The notes below the pieces were generated by a model, which saw only the letters and a program-made list of their open reading frames with translations, made no database searches and was not told the DNA's origin. The position numbers were made by a program, and so were the translations under genes. 64,000 bases of DNA from Sphaerisporangium siamense (GTDB lineage Bacteria; Actinomycetota; Actinomycetes; Streptosporangiales; Streptosporangiaceae), in assembly GCF_014205275.1 (NCBI RefSeq), contig NZ_JACHND010000001.1, forward strand, positions 1,426,001 through 1,490,000, in the 5' to 3' direction. Each line of letters begins with the position of its first letter. Position 1 is the stretch's first letter. This document shows positions 18,453-26,455 of the stretch, in pieces.

Positions 18453-19691
18453 ATGATGACCATCGGCGAGGATCTCAGGGTCGCGCGCAGGCGCGCCGGG
18501 CTCAGCCTCGGCCGGCTCGCCGCGATGACCGGCGTTTCCGCAGGCCATCTCAGCCGGGTGGAACGGGGGGACCGCGAGGTGACCCCGGCCGTCATCCGCC
18601 ACTACGAGGTCGCTCTGGGGATGTCGCCGGTTCGGTTCATGGCAACGGAAACCCCCCATTCTCGCGACGCCGAAACGGGTACCGTCGATGACATGAAGCG
18701 CAGGGGCCTACTCTCGGTCATCGCGGCGGCTTCGGTGGGGGTCGCCACGGGCGAGCCTCTGACACGCCTGCTTGACGGATTGTCGACCGAACCGCCAAAC
18801 CTCGTCGGCTTACCCGAAGTGCGGGCGGTCGAGGCCGCCGCCGACCTGTACATGCGCATGGACCTCGCCCGCGGGGGCAACGCCGCCATCGCCATGGCGC
18901 GCGGTTCCCTCGAATGGGCGGTCAAGCTGCGGGACCGGCCCATGGCCGAGCCCACCCGCGACCGTCTCAGCTCCGCCATCGGCCTCCTGGCCGACCGCGT
19001 CGGCTGGGCCACCTACGACCAGGGCCGCCTCGAACCGGCCACCGGACTCCTCACCTTCGCCCTCGACTCCGCGGCGCGCGGCTCCGACCGCGACCTGCGG
19101 GCGCACACCATGCTCGACCTGTCGGTGGCCTTCGCCGACCTGGGCCGTCCGCGCGACGGCGTCGACATCCTCCGCATGGCGCTCGGCGACGAACGCATCT
19201 CCAGCGCCGAGCGCGCCAACCTCCACGCCGTGGCCGCCCGCCACTGCGCCGCCGCGGGCGACCGCGCGGCCGGGCTGCGGCACATCGGCCTCGCCGAGGA
19301 GGCCCTCGCCAGGGCCGAGCCGGCGCTCGCGCCCGACTGGGCGCACCACATCACCGTCTCGCCCGGCCACCACGACAGCGCGCTCGGGCTGGCGCTGTTC
19401 CAGCTCGGCGAGGACGCCCGGGCGCGCGTGCGGCTCAGCGCCGCGCTGGAACGCCTCGGCGAGAGCCGCACGCGCACGGGCCTGCGGTGCCTGACGCGTC
19501 TGGCCGTGCTGCGCATCCGCGAGGGCGACCGCGAGGCGGGCGCCGAGCAGGCGCGCCGCGCGGTGGTGCTCGCCTCGGACGTCCAGTCGATGCGCGTGGC
19601 CAGCGATCTTCGCATGATGATCGACGGCGTTCGCCAGAGCGGAATGACCGAGCTCGCCCGCGAACTGTCGGGAACGCTGACGGCGGCCTGA
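18453..19691 (+). CDS. XRE-family HTH regulator with TPR-like C-terminal domain
   Basis: A protein of 412 residues. An HTH_3 domain fills residues 5-62 (LRVARRRAGLSLGRLAAMTG, then VSAGHLSRVERGDREVTP). After a linker, DMKRRGLLSVIAAASVGVA and about 300 helical residues follow, in which repeated Ala/Leu-rich hairpins (GRLEPATGLLTFALDSAARG, GDRAAGLRHIGLAEEALARA, and others) look like TPR repeats. Such regulators often sense a peptide or small ligand through the TPR part. The ATG follows a CTGGAG site. A 13-bp inverted repeat at 19750-19782 follows the stop. Confidence 0.85.
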   Translation: MMTIGEDLRVARRRAGLSLGRLAAMTGVSAGHLSRVERGDREVTPAVIRHYEVALGMSPVRFMATETPHSRDAETGTVDDMKRRGLLSVIAAASVGVATGEPLTRLLDGLSTEPPNLVGLPEVRAVEAAADLYMRMDLARGGNAAIAMARGSLEWAVKLRDRPMAEPTRDRLSSAIGLLADRVGWATYDQGRLEPATGLLTFALDSAARGSDRDLRAHTMLDLSVAFADLGRPRDGVDILRMALGDERISSAERANLHAVAARHCAAAGDRAAGLRHIGLAEEALARAEPALAPDWAHHITVSPGHHDSALGLALFQLGEDARARVRLSAALERLGESRTRTGLRCLTRLAVLRIREGDREAGAEQARRAVVLASDVQSMRVASDLRMMIDGVRQSGMTELARELSGTLTAA

Positions 19692-19749
19692 GACGGGCGC
19701 GGCGTCCCTCAGCGCCCACGACCGGTTAAGGGGACAGGAAAGCACCAAA

Positions 19750-19782
19750 GCCGTACGGCCGACCGTATATCGGCCGTACGGC
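19750..19782. terminator. 13-bp inverted repeat with A/T-rich loop (terminator or operator)
   Basis: The arms GCCGTACGGCCGA (19750-19762) and TCGGCCGTACGGC (19770-19782) are perfect complements around the loop CCGTATA. It lies 59 bases after the XRE regulator stop and 86 bases before uppP. It can be a terminator for the former; the repeated CCGTA elements could equally bind a dimeric regulator of uppP. Confidence 0.6.
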
Positions 19783-19867
19783 CGAGCCCCGTGGTCCGGA
19801 ATTCGGCTAACCTCGCCTGGTCCCCGCATGCGCCAGGCGCTTCGCCGCGTCCCGGCCCTGTCGAAAG

Positions 19868-20707
19868 GTGTGTTCGTTGATCGGCTGGTTCGAGGCGCTC
19901 GTGCTGGGGGTGGTGCAGGGACTGACGGAATTCCTGCCGATCTCCTCCAGCGCGCACATCCGGGTGGTGTCGGCCTTCTTCGGCTGGAAGGACCCCGGGG
20001 CCGCGTTCACCGCGGTCATCCAGCTCGGCACCGAGGCCGCCGTGCTGATCTACTTCCGCCACCGCATCTGGGACATCGTCTCCACCTGGGCCCGCTCGCT
20101 GTGGAAGCCGGACCTGCGGCCGGAACCCGCCGCCCGCATGGGGTGGTACATCATCGTGGGCAGCATCCCCCTCGGCGTCGGCGGCGTGATCTTCAAGGAG
20201 CAGATCGAGACCACCGTGCGCGACCTGCGCCTCATCGGCACCTGCCTGATCGTCTTCGGACTGCTGCTCGCGGTCGCCGACCGTATGGCGCGCAACGAGC
20301 TGACCCTGGACAAGAACCTCAACACCCCGCACGCGCTGACGTACGGCCTCGCGCAGGCGCTGGCGCTGATCCCGGGCGTGTCGCGCTCGGGCGGCACCAC
20401 CGGCGCGGGCCTGCTGCTCGGCTACCGGCGCGAGGAGGCGGCCGAGTACTCGTTCCTGCTGGCGATCCCGGCGGTGCTGGGGTCCGGGGTGTTCGAGCTC
20501 TTCAAGATCGGCGACGGTGAGACGACGCCGAACTGGGGCCCGACGATCCTCGCCACCATCGTGTCGTTCGCGATCGGCTACGCCGTGATCGCCTGGCTGA
20601 TGCGGTACATCAGCACCCACCGTTTCACGCCGTTCATCATCTACCGGGTCGTCCTCGGCCTCGCGGTCATCGGGGCCGTCAGCTTCGACCTCATCCCGGC
20701 GATCTAG
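19868..20707 (+). CDS. uppP: Undecaprenyl-diphosphate phosphatase
   Basis: A 279-residue polytopic BacA/UppP enzyme that recycles the lipid carrier of wall synthesis by removing one phosphate from undecaprenyl diphosphate at the membrane. Both signatures are present: VVQGLTEFLPISSSAHIRVV (about 15-34; catalytic Glu and the PISSS loop) and PGVSRSGGTTGAGLLLG (about 170-186). The start is GTG 19868 or, more like other family members (MIGWFEA), TTG 19877, which has AAAGG 8 bases upstream. The OleA-like gene follows 88 bases later in the same direction, so read-through is possible but not needed. Confidence 0.95.
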   Translation: MCSLIGWFEALVLGVVQGLTEFLPISSSAHIRVVSAFFGWKDPGAAFTAVIQLGTEAAVLIYFRHRIWDIVSTWARSLWKPDLRPEPAARMGWYIIVGSIPLGVGGVIFKEQIETTVRDLRLIGTCLIVFGLLLAVADRMARNELTLDKNLNTPHALTYGLAQALALIPGVSRSGGTTGAGLLLGYRREEAAEYSFLLAIPAVLGSGVFELFKIGDGETTPNWGPTILATIVSFAIGYAVIAWLMRYISTHRFTPFIIYRVVLGLAVIGAVSFDLIPAI

Positions 20708-20795
20708 TCCCGGACCGTGCGCCGATCGCGCCCGGTAAAGAGCAGGTAGATTCCGATCGGGGGATATTTCACGACAATCGAGCACGGGGGGCGCG

Positions 20796-21758
20796 ATGAA
20801 GGCCCGTATCGCGGGCGTCGCGGCGTACCTGCCGGAACGCTCCATGACCAGCGACGAGGTCGAGTCGCGGATCGAGGGATACGTCCCGTACCGCGGGGTC
20901 ATCGAGCGCATGACCGGCATCAGGCGGCGGCACCTCGCCGCGGACGACGAGCAGGCGTCCGACCTCGCCGTCGCCGCGGTGCGCCGGCTCCCGGAACCCC
21001 GGGAGCCGGACCTGCTCATCTTCGCGTCCGCGTCCCAGGACATGGTCGAACCGGCCACCGCGCACATGGTGGCGGCCAAGCTCGGCCTGTCCTGCCCCGT
21101 CTTCGACGTCAAGAACGCCTGCAACAGCCTCTTGAACGGCATCCAGGTGGCCGAGGCGCTGATCCGCACCGGCGCCCACCGCACGGTCGTGGTGTGCAGC
21201 GGCGAGCTGCCCTCCCGTGCCGTGCGGTGGCGGGTCGAGAGCCGGGCGCAGTTCGCCGACGCCTTCGCCGGGTACACGCTGTCGGACGCCGGCGCCGCGG
21301 TGCTGGTCACCGCCGACCCGGGCCGGGGCATCTTCTACCGCGCCTTCGCCGCGCACTCCACGGCCTGGTCGGCGGGCACGCTGCCCGGCGGCGGCTCGGC
21401 GCACCCGCGCGACCCCGAGTACACCTACTTCCGCGGCGACGGACGCCGGCTGAAGGAGGCGTTCGAGCTGGCCGGGCCGGACCTCTTCCTGACCGCGCTC
21501 AAGCGCACCGGCCTGACCTGGGAGGACTTCTCCGTCGTGGCCGTGCACCAGGTCGCGATGCCCTACCTGGACGTGCTGGCCCAGGCCCTCGGCATCCCCG
21601 GCGACCGCCTCGTCGTGACGCTGCCCGAGCACGGCAACTGCGCGTCGGCCACGCTGCCGCTCCAGCTCGCGGCGGCGGGCGCGGCACCGGGCGACCGGGT
21701 GGCGCTGCTCGGCCTCGGCGGCGGCATCAGCCTCGGCGTGCTGTTCGCGGACCTGTGA
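20796..21758 (+). CDS. KAS III/OleA-like thiolase-fold condensing enzyme
   Basis: A 320-residue ketosynthase-III fold protein. The Cys-His-Asn triad is visible: Cys109 in DVKNACNSLLNG, His251 in VAVHQV and Asn281 in HGNCASATLPL. DMVEPATAHMVAAKLGL places a Glu (residue 85) before Pro, where OleA of olefin synthesis has the Glu that takes a proton from the second acyl-CoA; FabH usually has Phe-Pro there. This points to head-to-head, non-decarboxylative condensation of two acyl-CoAs to a beta-keto acid. FabH-like starter condensation is the alternative. It is the first gene of a five-gene operon (11 bases to the glycosyltransferase gene). Confidence 0.85.
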   Translation: MKARIAGVAAYLPERSMTSDEVESRIEGYVPYRGVIERMTGIRRRHLAADDEQASDLAVAAVRRLPEPREPDLLIFASASQDMVEPATAHMVAAKLGLSCPVFDVKNACNSLLNGIQVAEALIRTGAHRTVVVCSGELPSRAVRWRVESRAQFADAFAGYTLSDAGAAVLVTADPGRGIFYRAFAAHSTAWSAGTLPGGGSAHPRDPEYTYFRGDGRRLKEAFELAGPDLFLTALKRTGLTWEDFSVVAVHQVAMPYLDVLAQALGIPGDRLVVTLPEHGNCASATLPLQLAAAGAAPGDRVALLGLGGGISLGVLFADL

Positions 21759-21768
21759 GGACGGACCG

Positions 21769-22515
21769 ATGAACCTGTGGGTGATCGTCCCCGCCTACAA
21801 CGAGGCGAAAGGGATCGAGGCGACGCTGCGCGCGCTCGAAGACCAGGACGACCGCGCGTTCACGCTGGTCGTGGTCGACAACATGAGCACCGACGCCACC
21901 GCCGAGGTCGTCCGGGCCTACGCCGCCGGCTCGTCCCTGACCGTCGAGATCGTCACCGAGCGGCGCAAGGGCACCGGCGCGGCGTCCGACACCGGCATGC
22001 GGCACGCCATCGCGCGCGGCGCCACCCACCTGCTGCGCACCGACGCCGACTGCCTGCCGCGCCGCGACTGGGTGCGGGCCATGAAGCGCGGGTTCGCCGA
22101 CGGCCTGGAGATGGTCGGCGGCCTGCTGCGGCCCCGCACCGACGAGTTCCGGCTGAAGTTCTGGGAGCGGTGGCTGCTGCCGTCGGTGGTGGAGACGGCG
22201 GCGCTGTTCGGCCGCGTCCGCCCGGGCAACCGCGGCGCCTACCTCGGGCCCTACGTCATGATGCCCGGCGCCACCGTGGGCATCACCGCGGCCCTGTACG
22301 AGCGGGCGGGCGGGTTCCCGCGCACCGCGATCGAAGAGGTCCACGAGGACCGTGCCCTGGTCAACCGCGTGCGCGCCATCACCCGCGCCTACGGCACCCG
22401 GCGGGACGTCGTGGTGTACGGCTCGGTGCGGCGGCTGCGCGCGTACGGGCTGGCGGGGACGCTGGCCTGGTACGCCGACCACCACTACCGGCCCGAGGTG
22501 GTCGACGTCCGGTGA
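21769..22515 (+). CDS. Family 2 glycosyltransferase
   Basis: A 248-residue GT-A enzyme. WVIVPAYNEAKGIEATLRAL starts the nucleotide-sugar domain, VVVDNMSTDATAEVV carries the first Asp, and LLRTDADCLPRRDW has the DxD metal site (about 85-98). GFPRTAIEEVHEDRALVNRV (about 184-203) has the acceptor-side ED motif. It has no transmembrane helix and would use UDP- or GDP-sugar to glycosylate an operon product or a lipid carrier. It lies 10 bases after the OleA-like gene and overlaps the P450 start (GTGA at 22512-22515). Confidence 0.88.
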   Translation: MNLWVIVPAYNEAKGIEATLRALEDQDDRAFTLVVVDNMSTDATAEVVRAYAAGSSLTVEIVTERRKGTGAASDTGMRHAIARGATHLLRTDADCLPRRDWVRAMKRGFADGLEMVGGLLRPRTDEFRLKFWERWLLPSVVETAALFGRVRPGNRGAYLGPYVMMPGATVGITAALYERAGGFPRTAIEEVHEDRALVNRVRAITRAYGTRRDVVVYGSVRRLRAYGLAGTLAWYADHHYRPEVVDVR

Positions 22516-23669
22516 GACGCCGTGGCGCGGGGCGGGCGATGGCCGCCGAGCGGCGGCTCTACCTGGCCGCCCATCCGGTCGCCTATCCCCTGGTCCGCGC
22601 GCTCGCCAGGCTCGGCCCCGTGGTGCGGGTGCCCGGGCTCGGGGTGGTGGTGAACGACGCCGCGACCGCCCGCGCGGTGCTGACCGACCAGCGCTTCCGC
22701 AAGGACGGCCCCGGCTCTCCCGGCGACCTGTGGACGCCCGTGCTCGGGCCGTCGGTGCTGCTGAACATGGAAGGCGAGGCGCACACGGCGCTGCGGCGCA
22801 AGCTCGCCCCGCTGTTCACCCCCGCGCACGTCACGGCCCTGGTGGACGAGGTGCTGGCCGGGCCGCTCCGCGACCTGTCCGACCGGCTGGCGCGCGGCGC
22901 GACCGTGGACCTGGTGGACGAGATGCGGCTGATGGCGGGGACGGTGATCTGCCGGCTGATCGGCATGCGGGAGGTGCCGGCGCGGGAGGCGCGGTCGCTG
23001 TTCGCCGACGGGGAGCGGGTCGCGTCCATGGTCTCGCTGCGCTCCCGGCGGCTGTCGGACCGGCAGGTCGCGGCGGCGCGCCGGGTGCTGGACCGGGTCG
23101 GCGCCATCGCGGCGGACGCCTACGGGAAGGGCGACGCGGCGACCGTCATGGGCCGTATGCGGGCGCTCGGGCTGTCGGAGGCCGAGGCGCGCGGCGCGGC
23201 GGGGGCGTTCTTCCTGACCGGCACCGAGACGGTCGCGACGTTCGTGCCGAGGTTGGTCGCCCTGCTGCACGACTCCGGCACGCGGGTCGAGAAGCCGGAG
23301 GACCTGGACCGGGTCGTCGAGGAGGCCATGCGGGTGACGACGCCGACGCCGGTCATGCTGCGCTCGGTGGCGGCGCCCGCCCGGGTCGGACGGGTCCGGG
23401 TGCGCCCGGGAGACCGCGTGGTGATCGCCACCCACAACTGCGCCCGCGCCCACGGCCCGTTCGACCCGGCGGCCGAGCACCCCGCCGAGCTGCGGCGGCT
23501 CTGGTTCGGGGCGGGCCCGCACTTCTGCGTCGGCCATCCGCTGGCGATGGCCGAGATCCGGGCCGTGGCCGGGACGGTGCTGGCGCACCGGCCGCGGGTG
23601 GTCCGCCGCGAGGTGGCCCGGGGCGTGCTCATCCCCACCTATCGACACCTGTGGATAACTTGTGGATGA
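22512..23669 (+). CDS. Cytochrome P450 in the ole-like operon
   Basis: A protein of 385 residues. The heme-thiolate loop FGAGPHFCVGHPLA has Cys at about residue 339. The I-helix motif is AFFLTGTETVATF (proton-relay Glu-Thr kept) and the ExxR is in VVEEAMR. It is a class I bacterial P450 needing a separate ferredoxin; none is encoded next to it. The GTG start overlaps the glycosyltransferase stop; ATG 22539 is an alternative. Its end overlaps the start of the AMP-ligase gene by 8 bases. It probably hydroxylates or epoxidises the lipid product of the operon. The last codons contain the phased TGTGGA repeats listed separately. Confidence 0.9.
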   Translation: MRRRGAGRAMAAERRLYLAAHPVAYPLVRALARLGPVVRVPGLGVVVNDAATARAVLTDQRFRKDGPGSPGDLWTPVLGPSVLLNMEGEAHTALRRKLAPLFTPAHVTALVDEVLAGPLRDLSDRLARGATVDLVDEMRLMAGTVICRLIGMREVPAREARSLFADGERVASMVSLRSRRLSDRQVAAARRVLDRVGAIAADAYGKGDAATVMGRMRALGLSEAEARGAAGAFFLTGTETVATFVPRLVALLHDSGTRVEKPEDLDRVVEEAMRVTTPTPVMLRSVAAPARVGRVRVRPGDRVVIATHNCARAHGPFDPAAEHPAELRRLWFGAGPHFCVGHPLAMAEIRAVAGTVLAHRPRVVRREVARGVLIPTYRHLWITCG

Positions 23670-23680
23670 CGTGTGGACAG
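23650..23680. repeat. Three DnaA-box-like TGTGGA repeats spaced exactly 11 bp
   Basis: TGTGGATAA (23650-23658), TGTGGATGA (23661-23669) and TGTGGACAG (23672-23680) start 11 bases apart. The first is an exact complement of the classical DnaA box TTATCCACA. The third is one base from the actinobacterial form. They straddle the P450 stop and the ligase start. Coding constraint may account for part of the pattern. Confidence 0.6.
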
Positions 23681-25233
23681 GCGACGTCGTGGGCGACGTC
23701 CTCGACGGGCCGGCGCGCCACGGCCAGGTCGCGATCATCGACGGGCGCGGGCGGACGCTGACGTACGGGGAGCTGCGCCGCCGCGTCCGCGCCGTCGCCG
23801 GGGCCATGGCCGGCCTGGCGCCGGGCGAGCCGGTGCTGTTCGCCGTGCGGCCGGGGCCGGACGCCGTCGTCTGCGCGCTGGGGGCGGTCGCGGCGGGCGG
23901 CATGCTCGTGCTGGCCGACCCGGGGCTCGCCCCCACCGTGGCCGCCGCCCGGCTGAGGCTCGCCCCGCCGCGCTGGGTGATCGCCGACTCGCTGGTCTAC
24001 GCGCTCGGCGGCCCGCTGCGCGCCCTCGCCGCCCGCCGCGGCCTCCACCTCCCGCACCTGCGCGACCCCGTACCGGGCCGCCCGGTCCGCCACCTGTACG
24101 CGGGCCGCCGGCTGCCCGGCGTGCCGCGCGGAGCGATCCGCCTGGGATCCCTCGGCGCGGGAGACCATTCGGCCGACCGCCCGCCTGCCCTCGGCGTGGA
24201 CGGATCGGGCGCGTCCGCGGCGGCCGGGGCCCGTGGGCCGTCGCACGCGGGGCAGCCGGCCGTCGTGGCCTTCACCTCGGGTACCACCGGGCGGCCGCGC
24301 GGGGTCGTGCACACGCGCGGGTCCCTGGCCGCGGGCTCGGCGCTGTTCCGTGCGGCGGTCCCGCTGGCGGACGACGACGTCGTCCACACCGACCAGCTCA
24401 TGGTGGGGTTGCCCGCGCTGGCGGCCGGCGCCACCTGGTCGCTGCCGGGCCCGGGCCCCTGGGCGGCCGAGCTGGCCGCGCGCGGAGCCACGCACGCCTT
24501 CCAGGTGCCCGTCCGGCTGGACCGCGCCCTGCGCGACACCGCCGCGCTGCCCCGGAGGCTGCGCTGCCTGCTGCTCGGCACGGCGCCCAGCCCGCCCGCC
24601 GTGCTGCGCCGCGCCCGGGACGCCGCGCCGCACGCCGAGATCCTGTCGGTGTACGCCCTCACCGAGGCGCTGCCGGTCGCGGTCGCGCGCGCCGAGGACA
24701 AGCTGGCCTGCCGGGAGGGCGACCTGCTCGGCACGCCGCTGCCCGGCGTGCGGACGCGGATCGCGGACGACGGCGAGCTGTTCGTCGCCGGGCCGCAGCT
24801 CGCCCGCGGCTACCTCGGCGAGCCCCCGCTGCGGGAGGTCGCGACGGGCGACCTGGCCCGCCTCGACGGGCACGGGCGGCTGGTGCTGCTCGGCCGCAAG
24901 AAGGACATGCTTCTCAGGGACGGCGTGAACATCTATCCGGGCCTGTACGAGCCCGCGATCGGCGCGCTGCCGGGGGTGGCCGAGGCGGCGATCGTCGGCG
25001 TGCCGGACCCGGAGACCGGGGACGAGGAGGTCGTGCTCGCCGTCGTCCCGGGGCCGGGCTTCGACGCCGGGGCGCTGCGCCGCGCCCTCCCAGGGGTCGT
25101 GGACGCGGGGGCGCTGCCGGACCGGGTGGCGGTACTGGACGACTTCCCGCGCGGCGGCCGCACCGACAAGCTCGACCGTGCCGCCCTACGGGCCGCCGTG
25201 GCGAGGCGGGAGACGCGGGGCGCCGCGGGATGA
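23662..25233 (+). CDS. OleC-like AMP-dependent ligase (putative beta-lactone synthetase)
   Basis: A 523-residue ANL-superfamily protein. The P-loop is VAFTSGTTGRPRG (about 202-214). A VYALTEALPVAVA motif (about 330) resembles the YGATEALP segment of OleC rather than the YGxTE of ordinary acyl-CoA ligases. GDLARLD and a C-terminal lysine in RTDKLDR (about 500) complete the ATP site. OleC adenylates a beta-hydroxy acid and closes it to a beta-lactone; that reaction fits the OleA- and OleD-like neighbours. A long insert rich in Gly/Ala (about 155-195) is unusual. The GTG at 23662 overlaps the P450 gene. An ordinary fatty acid-CoA or -AMP ligase is the alternative. Confidence 0.83.
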   Translation: MDDVWTGDVVGDVLDGPARHGQVAIIDGRGRTLTYGELRRRVRAVAGAMAGLAPGEPVLFAVRPGPDAVVCALGAVAAGGMLVLADPGLAPTVAAARLRLAPPRWVIADSLVYALGGPLRALAARRGLHLPHLRDPVPGRPVRHLYAGRRLPGVPRGAIRLGSLGAGDHSADRPPALGVDGSGASAAAGARGPSHAGQPAVVAFTSGTTGRPRGVVHTRGSLAAGSALFRAAVPLADDDVVHTDQLMVGLPALAAGATWSLPGPGPWAAELAARGATHAFQVPVRLDRALRDTAALPRRLRCLLLGTAPSPPAVLRRARDAAPHAEILSVYALTEALPVAVARAEDKLACREGDLLGTPLPGVRTRIADDGELFVAGPQLARGYLGEPPLREVATGDLARLDGHGRLVLLGRKKDMLLRDGVNIYPGLYEPAIGALPGVAEAAIVGVPDPETGDEEVVLAVVPGPGFDAGALRRALPGVVDAGALPDRVAVLDDFPRGGRTDKLDRAALRAAVARRETRGAAG

Positions 25234-25294
25234 CGGCGGCGGAGCCGAGGACGCGGGCGGCACGGGATGACAATGGCGGAGCCGGGGGCGCGGG

Positions 25295-26242
25295 GTGAGG
25301 GTCGCGGTGACGGGCGCGTCCGGGTTCGCCGGGGGCGCGGTCGTGCGGGGGGCGGTGGCTCGGGGGTGGCGGGTGTACGCCTTCGGGCGACGGCCGGCAT
25401 CCGGGATCGGCGCGGGACCGTTCGGCGACCTGGTGCGCGGGGGCACGGTGCCGTACCGCTCCTGGGACGTCGCCGCCGACGCGTCCGGCGACCTGCCCGA
25501 GGTGGACGCGGTGATCCACTGCGCGGGCACGGTGACCGACTGGGGCCCGGCCGGAGAGTTCACGCGGGTGAACGTGACCGGGACCGCCCGGGTGCGGCGG
25601 GCGTTCTCCGGCGCGCGGTTCGTGCACGTCAGCACGGCCAGCGTGTACGACCCGTCCCGGCCGACCGTGATGGCCCGCGAGCACGAGTTCCCCGCCCGGC
25701 GGTACGCCAACGCCTACGGCGCCTCGAAGGCCCGCGCCGAGCGCGCGGCGGGCGAGGACGCGATCGTCCTCAGGCCGCACGCGGTGTACGGGCCCGGCGA
25801 TCCGACGCTGCTGCCGCGGGTGCTGGCGTCGGTGCGCGGGGGGCGTCTGTGGGCGGTGGGCGACGGGCGCCAGCGCGTCAGCCTGACCTCGGTGGGCAAC
25901 CTGGCCGAGGCGTGCCTGCTCGCGGCGTCCGGGCCGGTGGAGCGGGGCGTCTTCAACGTCGCGGACGCCGAGCCGGTGGTGCTGGACGACGCGCTGCGCT
26001 GGATCCTGCGCGAGCGCGGCATCGACGCCGAACCGTCCTATCTGCCCGCCGGGCTGATGACGCCGGTGGCCGGGGTCATGGAGATCGCCTTCCGCCTGCT
26101 GCGCCGTCCCTCGCCGCCGCGCCTGACCCGCTACGCGGTCGGCCACCTCGCCGTGGAGCGCACGCTGGACATCTCGGCCGCGCGGGAGCGCCTCGGGTAT
26201 CGCCCGTCGCCGACCTCGTTCCGCGGGGCCGCGGCGTGGTGA
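25295..26242 (+). CDS. OleD-like NAD(P)-dependent reductase (extended SDR)
   Basis: A 315-residue extended short-chain dehydrogenase. The cofactor loop is VTGASGFAGGAV (about 5-16). The catalytic pair is Tyr141 and Lys145 in NAYGASKARAER, with an upstream Ser in VHVSTASVYD. IVLRPHAVYGPGDPTLLPRV and VGDGRQRVSLTSVGNLAEA match the 3-beta-HSD/OleD branch. OleD reduces the beta-keto acid from OleA to the beta-hydroxy acid used by OleC. An NDP-sugar epimerase role is possible but fits the context less well. The GTG follows the ligase stop by 61 bases, which carry an imperfect duplication of GGATGAC...GGCGGAGCCG. Confidence 0.85.
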   Translation: MRVAVTGASGFAGGAVVRGAVARGWRVYAFGRRPASGIGAGPFGDLVRGGTVPYRSWDVAADASGDLPEVDAVIHCAGTVTDWGPAGEFTRVNVTGTARVRRAFSGARFVHVSTASVYDPSRPTVMAREHEFPARRYANAYGASKARAERAAGEDAIVLRPHAVYGPGDPTLLPRVLASVRGGRLWAVGDGRQRVSLTSVGNLAEACLLAASGPVERGVFNVADAEPVVLDDALRWILRERGIDAEPSYLPAGLMTPVAGVMEIAFRLLRRPSPPRLTRYAVGHLAVERTLDISAARERLGYRPSPTSFRGAAAW

Positions 26243-26455
26243 ACTCCCGCTCACGGCCGTGCCGGGCCGGCGGTGAGATCCGGCGTCGTCCGTGAGACGA
26301 ACCCATCGGGGCCGAAAGTTGCACCGGTTGTCATCATCAATCCTTACAATTCCTGACAATCGGCATTGCGGGAACGGCGTCCGGGTGCGACCGTCGATAT
26401 GAGCCTGCTCGCGGTACCCGTCCGGAGACGTTCCTCGATGAGAGGGGCACGCACC

